Part shown: in pieces, positions 42,861 through 51,192 of the stretch
Layout of the letters: every line of letters begins with the position of its first letter
Numbering within the stretch: the stretch's first letter is position 1
NCBI RefSeq assembly: GCF_001424565.1
Contig: NZ_LMOL01000013.1
Span: 329 to 64,328 of the forward strand
DNA length: 64,000 nt
Direction: 5' to 3'
Source: Arthrobacter sp. Leaf141
Lineage (GTDB): Bacteria; Actinomycetota; Actinomycetes; Actinomycetales; Micrococcaceae
Program-made: the position numbers and the translations under genes
The notes under the pieces: model-generated
What the model saw: only the letters and a program-made list of their open reading frames with translations
Database searches by the model: none
What the model was told of the DNA's origin: nothing

Positions 42861-43637
42861 GTGTTCTATTGGGTCATGAAAAGGATCTTCCTGGGTCCGG
42901 TGCTAAAGCTCCTTTTCCGCCCGTGGGTCAAGGGACTGGACAACATTCCGGCCGAGGGCGCGGCAATCATCGCCTCCAACCACCTTTCATTCTCGGACTC
43001 CATTTTTATGCCCCTGATGGTGCGGCGGCCGGTGGTGTTCCTGGCCAAATCGGAGTACTTCACCGGGACCGGCGTCAAGGGCAGGCTGACGGCACTGTTT
43101 TTCCGGCTGACCAACCAGTTGCCCATGGACCGCTCCGGCGGGGCCGCATCTGCTGCATCGCTCGGCGCCGGCATGGACGTGTTGGGCCATGGCGGCTTGC
43201 TGGGCATCTACCCGGAAGGGACCCGCAGCCCCGATTCCCGTCTCTACCGCGGCAAGGTGGGGGTGGCCAGGCTGGCCCTGGAGGCCGGGGTCCCCGTGGT
43301 CCCGGTGGCCATGATCGGCACCGACAAAGTCCAGCCCATCGGAAAGCGGCTGCCCAACATCCGCCGGATCGGCATGATCTTTGGTGAGCCACTGGACTTC
43401 AGCGAATACCGGGACCAGGCCGAGGACCGCGCCGTCCAGCGGAAAGTTGCCGACGCCATCATGTTCGAACTGATGCGCCTGTCCGGCCAGGAATACGTGG
43501 ACGAATATGCCGCCGTGGTGAAGCTCCGGCTCGCCGGCGCCCCGGCCGCCGTCGACCGCTCCCCGGACGCCGTGCCTCAAGGTGGCACCGTGGACGGGCA
43601 AAAAGAGTCCGACGACGGGGCTGCCGCCACCGGATAG
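42861..43637 (+). CDS. 1-acyl-sn-glycerol-3-phosphate acyltransferase-like protein
   Basis: A 258-residue PlsC-family enzyme. The HX4D motif is in SNHLSFSD, and YPEGTRSPDSRLYRGKVG is the substrate motif. GTG 42861 is chosen because GAGAGG precedes it and the conserved VFYWVMKRIFLGPVLK start follows; the frame is open to 42807. It matches Rv2182c by position before aroG. The C-terminal 40 residues are variable and polar. Confidence 0.9.
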   Translation: MFYWVMKRIFLGPVLKLLFRPWVKGLDNIPAEGAAIIASNHLSFSDSIFMPLMVRRPVVFLAKSEYFTGTGVKGRLTALFFRLTNQLPMDRSGGAASAASLGAGMDVLGHGGLLGIYPEGTRSPDSRLYRGKVGVARLALEAGVPVVPVAMIGTDKVQPIGKRLPNIRRIGMIFGEPLDFSEYRDQAEDRAVQRKVADAIMFELMRLSGQEYVDEYAAVVKLRLAGAPAAVDRSPDAVPQGGTVDGQKESDDGAAATG

Positions 43638-43734
43638 CGCCGCGCCCGGCCCTGCCGGAGCGGCCCAAGCGCAGTTGTGACGCCGCAGCGTGGGCGCGTG
43701 ACAGCGGCTGTGTCGCGGCGGTCCGGGCTGGCGC

Positions 43735-43740
43735 TAGTCT
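43735..43740 (+). promoter_or_regulatory. -10 box for leaderless aroG
   Basis: TAGTCT ends 6 nt before GTG 43747. The run of G directly touching the start codon is too close to act as a Shine-Dalgarno sequence. Confidence 0.5.
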
Positions 43741-43746
43741 TAGGGG

Positions 43747-45138
43747 GTGACTGAGCTATCTGCAAAACCTGCCTTTTCCCTGTCCGGCACCGCCCAGAGC
43801 GGTGCAGCCAACTATCCCGGACTGGACCACTGGCGGGACCTCCCCATCGCCCAGCAGCCCAGCTGGCAGGACCGCAACGTTTTCGAAGCCTCTGTGCAGG
43901 AGCTTTCCGTTGTTCCGCCGCTGGTCTTCGCCGGCGAAGTGGATGTCCTGCGCGAACGCCTGGCCGCCGCGGCCCAGGGCAAGGCCTTCCTGCTCCAGGG
44001 CGGGGACTGCGCCGAGACCTTTGAGGCCGCCACGGCGGACAAGATCAGCGCGCGCGTCAAAACGATCCTGCAGATGGCAGTGGTCCTGACGTACGGTGCC
44101 GCCATGCCCGTCATCAAGATGGGACGCATGGCAGGCCAGTTCGCGAAGCCGCGTTCCTCCAACGATGAAACGCGCGACGGCGTGACGCTCCCGGCCTACC
44201 GCGGCGACATCGTCAACGGCTACGAGTTCACCCCCGAATCCCGCGGCCACGACGCCGCCCGGATGCTGCGCGCCTACCACACCTCGGCGTCGACCCTGAA
44301 CCTGATCCGTGCCTTCACGCAGGGCGGATTCGCCGACCTCCGTTCCGTGCACCAGTGGAACAAGGGCTTCACCGAAAACCCGGCCCACGCCCGCTACGAG
44401 TCCCTGGCCCGCGATATTGACCGGGCCATCAAGTTCATGGATTCCTGCGGCGCCGACTTTGAGGCGCTGAAGCGCGTTGAATTCTTCGCCAGCCACGAAG
44501 CCCTCCTGCTGGACTACGAGCGGGCGCTGACCCGCATCGACTCCCGGACCGGCCTGCCGTACGACACGTCCGCCCACTTCCTGTGGATCGGTGAGCGGAC
44601 CCGGGAACTGGACCACGCGCACGTCGACTTCCTCTCGCGGGTCCGCAACCCGATCGGCGTCAAGCTCGGCCCGTCCACCACGGGCGACGACGCGTTGCGC
44701 CTCATCGACAAGCTGGACCCCGAGCGTGAGCCGGGCCGGCTCACCTTCATCACCCGCATGGGCGCCGGCAACATCCGGGAGAAGCTTCCCGCCGTCGTGG
44801 AGAAGGTCACGGCCTCCGGTGCGCAGGTCCTGTGGGTCACCGACCCCATGCACGGCAACACCGTCACCTCGCCCAACGGCTACAAAACCCGCAACTTCGA
44901 CGACGTCATCGACGAGGTGCGCGGTTTCTTCGAGGTGCACCAGGCCCTGGGCACCGTCCCGGGTGGCCTGCACGTCGAAATGACCGGCGACGACGTTGCC
45001 GAGTGCCTGGGCGGCGCCGATCCCGTGGACCAGGAAGCGTTCCTGGACCGTTACGAATCCGTCTGCGACCCGCGCCTGAACCACATGCAGTCGCTGGAGA
45101 TGGCGTTCCTGGTGGCAGGGGCGCTGGCCAAGAACTAG
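43747..45138 (+). CDS. aroG: Class II 3-deoxy-7-phosphoheptulonate synthase
   Basis: A 463-residue type II DAHP synthase, the first shikimate pathway enzyme (phosphoenolpyruvate plus erythrose-4-phosphate). LLQGGDCAETFEAATAD, KMGRMAGQFAKPRSS, and LWVTDPMHGNTV are family motifs, with metal-binding Cys, His, Glu and Asp. It corresponds to Rv2178c by position. tyrA of the same aromatic pathway lies at 20297. A bidirectional terminator separates it from convergent pknL. Confidence 0.96.
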   Translation: MTELSAKPAFSLSGTAQSGAANYPGLDHWRDLPIAQQPSWQDRNVFEASVQELSVVPPLVFAGEVDVLRERLAAAAQGKAFLLQGGDCAETFEAATADKISARVKTILQMAVVLTYGAAMPVIKMGRMAGQFAKPRSSNDETRDGVTLPAYRGDIVNGYEFTPESRGHDAARMLRAYHTSASTLNLIRAFTQGGFADLRSVHQWNKGFTENPAHARYESLARDIDRAIKFMDSCGADFEALKRVEFFASHEALLLDYERALTRIDSRTGLPYDTSAHFLWIGERTRELDHAHVDFLSRVRNPIGVKLGPSTTGDDALRLIDKLDPEREPGRLTFITRMGAGNIREKLPAVVEKVTASGAQVLWVTDPMHGNTVTSPNGYKTRNFDDVIDEVRGFFEVHQALGTVPGGLHVEMTGDDVAECLGGADPVDQEAFLDRYESVCDPRLNHMQSLEMAFLVAGALAKN

Positions 45139-45151
45139 AGGCTGACAGAAG

Positions 45152-45192
45152 AAATGCCCGCCGGCCAGGAAACCCCTGGCTGGCGGGCATTT
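45152..45192. terminator. Bidirectional terminator between aroG and pknL
   Basis: An 18-bp stem (45152-45169 with 45175-45192) with one G-T pair, loop AAACC, and AAA/TTT at its ends. Confidence 0.87.
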
Positions 45193-45213
45193 TCCGTTAA
45201 CGGTCCGGTCCGG

Positions 45214-47406
45214 CTAGACCACGGTTAGTGTAATGACGGAGCCGAAGGGAGCTTTGGTGTTCACCGGATCCTGGGCTCGGACGGTACCAAAGAAGCCGCC
45301 AAGGATTTTGTCCTCACTAACAACGAAACCGAGCTTCTCCAGCGCTGCCCGTGCGTCCGAGGCCTGTTTGCCGATGAAGCTTGGCACGTCCACCATGCGC
45401 GGCCCCTTGGAGATGGTGAGCGTGACCGTGCCGCCCCTGGTGAGGGTGCCGTTCGCGGGGGACTGGCTCGCCACTGATCCTTCGGGGACCTTCGCGTCGA
45501 AGACCTCCTCGGCGGCCACCTCTGCCTTCAGCCCGGCCGCTTCGATGGCCTTCTTGGCAGCGTCTTCCTTCTGGCCCACCACGGACGGGACCGGAAGGGG
45601 CTGCGGGCCCTTAGAGACCGTCAATGCCACTGGCGTTCCGTGCCGCACCGCTGTTCCCCCCGCAGGGTCCTGGCTCATCACCACGCCGGCCGGCACTTTT
45701 TCGTCAAAAGCCTCCGTTACGGCGCCCAGCGCCATTTCCGCCGTGTTCAGTCCGGCTTTGGCCTCGTCCAGGGTGCCGCCGGCGAAATCCGGCAGCGGAA
45801 ACAGTTGCGGGCCCTTGGATACGAACAGGGACACCGGCTGGAACTTCCGGATTTCGACGCCGGCACCCGGCTCGCTGCCCACCACCAGCCCGCTGGGGAC
45901 GTCGTCGTCAAAAACATCGCTGGTGGTGGCGCGGAAGCCAGCCTGGTCCAGGATCTGCTGGGCCTGCGCAACGGTCTTGTTGGCCACCGCAGGAATGCTG
46001 GCTGCAGCCCCGGGGCCCATACCGAAGAACCAGCCTGCCCCGGTGGCCAGCAGCGCCGCGATGACCAGGATGACCACCCACAGGACGCCGCGGCGGCGGG
46101 GGCTGCCCTCGCGGAGGGTCCGCACGGGGGTGGCAGCCGCACGTGCCCGGGCCTTCTCCGACTCCTTATCCAGCCTGCGCTGTTCACGTTTGCCGGGCAG
46201 CGGTGCGACCGGTTCCCAGGGACCGGCCTGCCGGTTGTCGTCCCGGTCGCCGGGCGGCGTCAGGGCATGCCCGGAGCCGGGCGCCGCCCACGCCGCCGGC
46301 TGGGAGGCCGGCTGCGAGGCCGGCTGCGCGGCGTATCCGGGCCGCTGCGCATCCTGCCCGCCCGGACCGCCCGGCGGGCGGGACGGCGGCATGATGGTGG
46401 TTGGATTGCTGCCTTGGGAAATGAATTCGGTGGGGTTTTGTACCGCGGGAATGAACTCTGTGGGGTTGTGGGCCGCCGCGATGTGCTCCGTGGGGTGCTG
46501 GACCGGGACGGGAGGCATGCCGGTGTGTCCGGCGCGGGCCGGGGGCTGCAGGTCCAACTCCGGGTCCGTGAGGTTGGTGCGGATGTGGCGCAGCTCCTGG
46601 AGGAGGGCGGCGGCGTCCACGGGCCGGTTCTCGGGGTCGTTGGCGGTGCACCACTGCACCAGTTCGTCCACTTCGGCGGCAAGGCCCGGAACAACCGCCG
46701 ACGGCGGTCCCACCGTGGCGTGAACGTGCTGGTAGGCCACCTGGATGGTGCTCTCGCCGCTGAACGGCTGCCGTCCGGTCAGCATCTCGTAGAGCATGAT
46801 GCCCACCGAGTAGACATCGCTCCGGGCGTCGGCGGGTTTGGTGAGGACCAGTTCGGGTGACAGGTACGCCACGGTTCCGATGAGGGCTCCGGTGCTGGTG
46901 GCGGTGGTTACCGCCCTGGCCAGGCCGAAGTCGCCGATCTTGATCCTGCCGTCGTCGGCGATCAGCACATTTTCCGGTTTGACGTCCCGGTGGATGAAGC
47001 CGGCGGCGTGGGCGGCGGCGAGGCCGGCCACCACGGGATCAATAAGCGCCAGCGCCAGCCGGGGCGGCAGCGGGCCCTTGTTGTTGAGGAGGTCACGCAG
47101 GGTGTGGCCCTTGATGTATTCCATCACCAGGTACGCCGTGGAGTTATCGGTGCCCTGGTCGTAAACGCCCACCACGTGGGGGTGGGAAAGCCTGGCGGCC
47201 GCCTTGGCTTCGCGGCCCAGGCGGTCAAGGAACGTTTCGTCGGCTGAGAGGTAGGGGTGCAGCACCTTCAGGGCCACTTCGCGCTCCAGGCGCTGGTCCA
47301 TGGCCAGGTAAACAGTGGACATGCCGCCGCGCGCCAGCTTGGACAGCACCGCGTAGCGGTTGTCCACCAGCGTTCCGACGAGGGGGTCTGACACGTGTTC
47401 CTGCAT
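45214..47406 (-). CDS. pknL: Ser/Thr protein kinase PknL with PASTA domains
   Basis: A 730-residue receptor kinase. The kinase domain (about 15-275) has LARGGMSTVYLA, catalytic Lys47, HRDVKPEN (Asp141), DFG (159-161) and activation-loop Thr167/168/170/172. A Pro-rich linker (290-440) holds four decapeptides starting H/N-PT at 304, 314, 324 and 334. TM is about 441-462. Four extracellular PASTA domains (about 470-730) bind peptidoglycan fragments in this family. M. tuberculosis PknL lacks PASTA domains; the corynebacterial protein has them, as I recall. The gene order aroG-pknL-Rv2175c-like is conserved. The start codon seems leaderless. Confidence 0.95.
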   Translation of the reverse strand: MQEHVSDPLVGTLVDNRYAVLSKLARGGMSTVYLAMDQRLEREVALKVLHPYLSADETFLDRLGREAKAAARLSHPHVVGVYDQGTDNSTAYLVMEYIKGHTLRDLLNNKGPLPPRLALALIDPVVAGLAAAHAAGFIHRDVKPENVLIADDGRIKIGDFGLARAVTTATSTGALIGTVAYLSPELVLTKPADARSDVYSVGIMLYEMLTGRQPFSGESTIQVAYQHVHATVGPPSAVVPGLAAEVDELVQWCTANDPENRPVDAAALLQELRHIRTNLTDPELDLQPPARAGHTGMPPVPVQHPTEHIAAAHNPTEFIPAVQNPTEFISQGSNPTTIMPPSRPPGGPGGQDAQRPGYAAQPASQPASQPAAWAAPGSGHALTPPGDRDDNRQAGPWEPVAPLPGKREQRRLDKESEKARARAAATPVRTLREGSPRRRGVLWVVILVIAALLATGAGWFFGMGPGAAASIPAVANKTVAQAQQILDQAGFRATTSDVFDDDVPSGLVVGSEPGAGVEIRKFQPVSLFVSKGPQLFPLPDFAGGTLDEAKAGLNTAEMALGAVTEAFDEKVPAGVVMSQDPAGGTAVRHGTPVALTVSKGPQPLPVPSVVGQKEDAAKKAIEAAGLKAEVAAEEVFDAKVPEGSVASQSPANGTLTRGGTVTLTISKGPRMVDVPSFIGKQASDARAALEKLGFVVSEDKILGGFFGTVRAQDPVNTKAPFGSVITLTVV

Positions 47407-47412
47407 CCCTCG

Positions 47413-47418
47413 ATCCTA
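47413..47418 (-). promoter_or_regulatory. -10 box for leaderless pknL
   Basis: On the minus strand TAGGAT ends 6 nt before ATG (47406). GAGGG directly abuts the start codon, too close for a Shine-Dalgarno sequence. Confidence 0.5.
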
Positions 47419-47482
47419 ATCCCGCAACGGAAAGGGCCCGAACCGGCTCATTCCGGTCCGGACCCTGTCCGCACTGCATGAT

Positions 47483-47505
47483 GCGGGCCCGGCAGCCGGG
47501 CCCGC
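47483..47505. terminator. GC hairpin between the LysM gene and pknL
   Basis: GCGGGCCCGG-cag-CCGGGCCCGC is a perfect 10-bp stem, extended by ACTGC/GCAGT further out. It lies just after the LysM gene stop (minus strand). It lacks a T-run. Confidence 0.5.
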
Positions 47506-47509
47506 AGTC

Positions 47510-48877
47510 CTAGCCGAAGCTCTGCTGGTGTGCCTTGATGCTGGCGACGTAACGCTTGGTGTCGTCGTACATGCCGTACTTGCTGACGGAATACTGGCCC
47601 TGGTAGTAGCCGGCGATGGCCGAGTCGCGATCCCTGCTGGTGGCGAGCAGTTGCCTGATGATGGCAACACCAGCGGTGGCGTTGTCATACGGGTCAAGCA
47701 GGTTCAGCTTCCGTCCCACCAGGTCGGACGCCCACTGGCCGGAACTCGGAATAACCTGCATGGTGCCGATGGCGTTGGCGGGCGAAACCGAACGGTGGTC
47801 GAAGCTGGACTCCTGGAACGCGAAGGCCAGGGCGAGCGAGGGCTCAACGCCCATCTTCCGGGCCGTGTCGGCAACAATGGTCTTCATTTCGGCCCGGGAC
47901 GGAACCGGGGAGGCGTTCAGGAGTGCCTTGTTCTCGTTGGCTGAGCTCACCACAGCGGCCGGGTAGCTGAAGCCCAGGAACGAGCTGGGGACCAGCGGCG
48001 CGGCGGGCGCAGCCGGAGCCGCAGGTGCAGCAGGGGCGGCGGCAGCGGGGGCTGAACCATTCGGGATGACCAGTTTGCTGCCGGGGTAGATGATGGCGCT
48101 GGCGTTCAACCGGTTTGCGGTCAGCAGGCTGGCCAGGCTGACGCCGTTCCGGGAAGCGATGGCCCAGAGCGTGTCGCCGGCCTTGATGGTGTACTGGCCC
48201 GAAGCAGGCGACGTGGCGGACGTGTTGGCCAGCGGGGCTGCCGGGGCCGGGGCGGCTGCGGGCGCGCCGCCTGCCCCCACCTTGATCTTCTGGCCCGGGT
48301 AGATGATCGAATTCATGCCCAGGTTGTTCCAGCTGAACACGTTGGACAGGCTCACGTTGTGCCGGGCAGCGATGGCGCCGAGCGTATCGCCGGGCTTGAC
48401 CGTGTACGTGGCTCCGGTGGACGGCGCGGCTGCCGGCGCAGCCGGGGCTGCGGCCGGGGTGGCCGGTTTCGCGGAGCCGGGGAGCTTGATCTTCTGGCCG
48501 GGGTAGATGATCGTGTTGGCCTGCAGGTTGTTCAGGGCCAGCACCTCGTTGGTGCCCAGGCCGTACCGGCCGGCCACGGCGCTGATGGTGTCGCCACGCG
48601 CAATGGTGTACTCGGCGGGTACTGCCGGCGCGGCGGGGCGCAGGGCAGGAATAGCGGCAGGCACGGCGGCGGCGGGGATGATTGTTGCCACCTGTGCGGC
48701 CTGGGCCTTCAGCGCCGCTGCGAGGGTGGCGGGGATGGCGCGGGCAGGCTGCTCGGCGGCCGCCGGCTGCGCGAGTGCAAGGGACGACAAAACAACCGCG
48801 GGCAGTGCCGCGGTGGTGGCGGCAATCATCGGCAGACTCGGCCTGGTGGAGTGCTTGCGCGGACGGAACGTCGTCAT
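47510..48877 (-). CDS. Secreted LysM/lytic transglycosylase protein
   Basis: A 455-residue exported protein. A signal peptide (residues 1-about 42, ending in AQPAAAEQ) follows a basic start. Three LysM peptidoglycan-binding domains (YTIARGDTISAVAGRY, YTVKPGDTLGAIAARH, YTIKAGDTLWAIASRN) are joined by Ala/Pro linkers. A C-terminal SLT lysozyme-like domain contains the catalytic Glu in AFQESSFDHRS and NAIGTMQVIPSS. It probably cleaves glycan strands during growth. ATG 48877 follows AGAGGA. It is adjacent to pknL, on the same strand. AT-rich promoter-like DNA with TTGACT lies upstream near 48960. Confidence 0.9.
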   Translation of the reverse strand: MTTFRPRKHSTRPSLPMIAATTAALPAVVLSSLALAQPAAAEQPARAIPATLAAALKAQAAQVATIIPAAAVPAAIPALRPAAPAVPAEYTIARGDTISAVAGRYGLGTNEVLALNNLQANTIIYPGQKIKLPGSAKPATPAAAPAAPAAAPSTGATYTVKPGDTLGAIAARHNVSLSNVFSWNNLGMNSIIYPGQKIKVGAGGAPAAAPAPAAPLANTSATSPASGQYTIKAGDTLWAIASRNGVSLASLLTANRLNASAIIYPGSKLVIPNGSAPAAAAPAAPAAPAAPAAPLVPSSFLGFSYPAAVVSSANENKALLNASPVPSRAEMKTIVADTARKMGVEPSLALAFAFQESSFDHRSVSPANAIGTMQVIPSSGQWASDLVGRKLNLLDPYDNATAGVAIIRQLLATSRDRDSAIAGYYQGQYSVSKYGMYDDTKRYVASIKAHQQSFG

Positions 48878-48979
48878 GGAATGGATCCTCTTCTCACTGC
48901 GGGGGGTCATAACGGCTTTCAACGGTGGGGAGGCCGTTGTCATATTTGATACTAATGTTAGTCAAGTTATTGCTGTTAC

Positions 48980-48996
48980 CAGTGTGATCAGTGTGA
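48980..48996. repeat. Direct repeat upstream of the LysM gene
   Basis: CAGTGTGA occurs twice with a 9-bp period (48980-48987 and 48989-48996), just upstream of the TTGACT box read on the minus strand. It is a possible regulator site in the 256-bp divergent gap. I looked for a c-di-AMP riboswitch here and did not find one. Confidence 0.3.
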
Positions 48997-49133
48997 ATCT
49001 CTCATGAATCCGGGATTAGCACAAGAATTCCGGTAATTGCCGTAACGCGGAAATTCCTGGTGTGTCCGCGGGCCGGGGCAGCGGCGGCGGTTCCGACTAG
49101 GCGGCACGGTACGCGGCATGGCAATCTTGGTCA

Positions 49134-49487
49134 GTGAGTAATGTAGAAAACCTTGTGGGCGAATGGTTGCCCCTGCCCGACGTCGCCCAGTTGCTGGATA
49201 TTTCCATCACCAGGGTCCACAGCCTGCTCGATGAACGGTCCCTGGCCGCGCTCAGGGTCGGTGCGCGGCGCATCCGCTCGGTCCCCGCGGCTTTTATCCA
49301 GGACGGCCTGGTGGTGGACAGCCTCAAGGGGACCATCGTGGTCCTGGCCGACGCCGGGTACTCCGATGAGGACCTGATCATCTGGCTGTTTACCCCGGAC
49401 GAATCACTGCGCGGGCGTCCCATCGACGCCCTCCGCGAGGGCCGGAAGACCGAAATCCGACGCCGGGCCCAGACCCTGGCCTGGTAG
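49134..49487 (+). CDS. Rv2175c-like winged-helix DNA-binding protein
   Basis: A 117-residue protein with an N-terminal helix-turn-helix (LPLPDVAQLLDISITRVHSL) and a compact C-terminal part. The M. tuberculosis homologue Rv2175c is a DNA-binding protein phosphorylated by PknL, encoded next to it. Here it lies two genes from pknL, and its N-terminus (MSNVENLVGEW) lacks the Thr-rich tail phosphorylated in Rv2175c. The start is GTG 49134. It converges with the polyprenyl synthase. Confidence 0.85.
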   Translation: MSNVENLVGEWLPLPDVAQLLDISITRVHSLLDERSLAALRVGARRIRSVPAAFIQDGLVVDSLKGTIVVLADAGYSDEDLIIWLFTPDESLRGRPIDALREGRKTEIRRRAQTLAW

Positions 49488-49499
49488 CGGCACATTCCC

Positions 49500-50594
49500 T
49501 CAGGACGCGCGGCTGACGGTGGCCTCGGCCAGCCGCCGCAGCGCCGTCTTGGGCAGCTCGTCCAGGTCCAGGGCCTCGAGGGCGTCAAAAGCCGCCGCCC
49601 CGAATTCGTTGATCAGCACCTCGGTTGCCTGCAGCGCACCGGACTCCTCAATGATCCTGCGGATCTCCAGGATGTCTTCGTCGGAAAGGTCCTGGCTGCC
49701 CAGGCGGGAGTCGATGAACGCGGATTCGGCTTCTGAGGCCTGGTCCAGGGCGAGGGCCACCAGGACCGTCCGCTTGCCTTCGCGAAGGTCGTCGCCGGCA
49801 GGTTTGCCGGTGGTCAGCGGATCGCCGAAGACGCCCAGGACGTCATCGCGGAGCTGGAAGGCCTCACCCAGCGGCAGCGCGAAGGCCGAATAGCCCCGCA
49901 GCAGCTCGTTCGACGCACCGGCCAGGGCGCCGCCCAGGGCCAGCGGATGTTCGGTGGAATATTTGGCGCTCTTGAACCTGATGATGGAGTGCGCCCGGCT
50001 GACTGCCCCGGCCCGGTCCCGGACCGGGCCGGCCACCTCCTCGAGGATATCCAGGTACTGCCCGGCCATGACCTCGGCGCGCATCAGGTTGAAGATGAGC
50101 CTGGCCCGGCTGCCGGCAGCCGCCCGCTCGCCGATGTCCGTGAAGGCTTCCTCGCTGAACGAAAGGCACAGGTCCCCGGCGAGGATACCGGCGGCCTGTC
50201 CGAAGCGTTCGCTGTCCAGTGCCCAGCCCTGGGCACCGTGCAGCTGGCTGAAGCTGCGGTGCACGCTGGGTCCGCCGCGCCTCGTATCGGACCGGTCGAT
50301 GATGTCGTCATGGATCAGGGCGGCGGCCTGGAAAAGCTCCAGCGCAGCTCCCGCCGTGACCACCTCAGCGGCGGCGGGATCGCCGCCGGCGCCGCGCCAG
50401 CCCCAGTAACACATGAGGGCCCGCAGGCGCTTTCCGCCGGTGACGAGGTTGGAGATGGCCCCCATAATGGGGTCGATGTCCGGGGAGATGGCGGACATCA
50501 CTGACTGCCGCGACGTGAGGAACAATGTCAGCTCCCCGGCCACAGCCGCCACGAAGTCGGCCTGCTCATTGCGAAGCTGCTCGGCCGCCGTCAC
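49500..50594 (-). CDS. Polyprenyl (isoprenyl) diphosphate synthase
   Basis: A 364-residue trans-prenyltransferase. The first Asp-rich motif is IHDDIIDRSDTRRGG, and the second is QLRDDVLGVFGDPLTTGKPAG. It condenses isopentenyl diphosphate to longer prenyl chains for quinones, carotenoids or the cell-wall carrier. Product length is not clear by eye. It corresponds to idsA2 (Rv2173) by position. The GTG start overlaps the lipoprotein stop (GTGA). Confidence 0.92.
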   Translation of the reverse strand: MTAAEQLRNEQADFVAAVAGELTLFLTSRQSVMSAISPDIDPIMGAISNLVTGGKRLRALMCYWGWRGAGGDPAAAEVVTAGAALELFQAAALIHDDIIDRSDTRRGGPSVHRSFSQLHGAQGWALDSERFGQAAGILAGDLCLSFSEEAFTDIGERAAAGSRARLIFNLMRAEVMAGQYLDILEEVAGPVRDRAGAVSRAHSIIRFKSAKYSTEHPLALGGALAGASNELLRGYSAFALPLGEAFQLRDDVLGVFGDPLTTGKPAGDDLREGKRTVLVALALDQASEAESAFIDSRLGSQDLSDEDILEIRRIIEESGALQATEVLINEFGAAAFDALEALDLDELPKTALRRLAEATVSRAS

Positions 50595-51118
50595 TTGGCG
50601 GACCCGGCTGCGACGTTGGCGCCGATGGTGAAGGTGCTCACGCCGGCCTTCTCCACCACGGAGAGGTTAACGGTCTCGTTGTCGCCGCGCACGAAGTCCT
50701 TGGACGGCTGGCCGGCGACGGCATCGCCCGGGACGGCTTTGAAGCCCTGCGGCTCCAGCGCCTTGGTGTAGAAATCCACGACGGCGGCAGCCGGCGCGTT
50801 CACGGTGGCCACCAGGCCAACGGTGGCCAGGGTGGAGGCCCTGTCGAAGCTGCTTGACTGGACAGTGGCCTGCGGCATAAGGGGCAGCAGCTGCTGCGGG
50901 AACCCCGCCACCAGGGCGCCCACGGTGGCGGAGGTATTGGGCGACGCCGACGGGCTGGGCGGCGCAGTTGCAGCGGTTTCGGCGGCAGCCGGCGAGGAAT
51001 CGGAAGGGCTGGGAGCGGGGGACCCCGACGGTGTTGGGCTGCAGGCCGCCAGGGCCAGCGCGGCGCCGGCCGCAGCGGCGGCCAGGCCAGTGGTTCGAAG
51101 TCTTCCAAAGACCGTCAC
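50591..51118 (-). CDS. Predicted lipoprotein
   Basis: A 175-residue secreted protein. The N-terminus is basic, then Ala-rich hydrophobic, with lipobox LAAC and lipidated Cys26. A Ser/Pro-rich linker (27-65) precedes a small globular domain (TVNAPAAAVVDFYTKALEPQGFKAV). I do not recognise its family. The GTG start is preceded by AGGAGG 10 nt upstream. It is the first gene of a two-gene operon with the polyprenyl synthase and is divergent from dinB. Confidence 0.82.
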   Translation of the reverse strand: MTVFGRLRTTGLAAAAAGAALALAACSPTPSGSPAPSPSDSSPAAAETAATAPPSPSASPNTSATVGALVAGFPQQLLPLMPQATVQSSSFDRASTLATVGLVATVNAPAAAVVDFYTKALEPQGFKAVPGDAVAGQPSKDFVRGDNETVNLSVVEKAGVSTFTIGANVAAGSAK

Positions 51119-51179
51119 AGGGGCGTTCCTCCTGGTGTTGATACCGGATGCAGCCTCCAGTTTAGTCAGTACCAGCGGA

Positions 51180-51185
51180 TAGGAT
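51180..51185 (+). promoter_or_regulatory. -10 box for leaderless dinB
   Basis: TAGGAT ends 7 nt before GTG 51193. No Shine-Dalgarno sequence is present, and I see no LexA box in the 74-bp gap to the divergent lipoprotein. Confidence 0.5.
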
Positions 51186-51192
51186 TACAGCC

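Noticed and set aside
45233..46723. A 496-codon plus-strand open frame opposite pknL
   Set aside because: Ser/Pro/Ala-rich antisense translation of the PASTA and linker region, with no recognisable domain.
48878..49133. c-di-AMP (ydaO) riboswitch upstream of the LysM gene
   Set aside because: Such riboswitches often precede wall hydrolase genes in actinobacteria, but the conserved core was not found on the minus strand here.
51119..51192. LexA/SOS box upstream of dinB
   Set aside because: No TCGAAC-N4-GTTCGA-like dyad is present in the gap.
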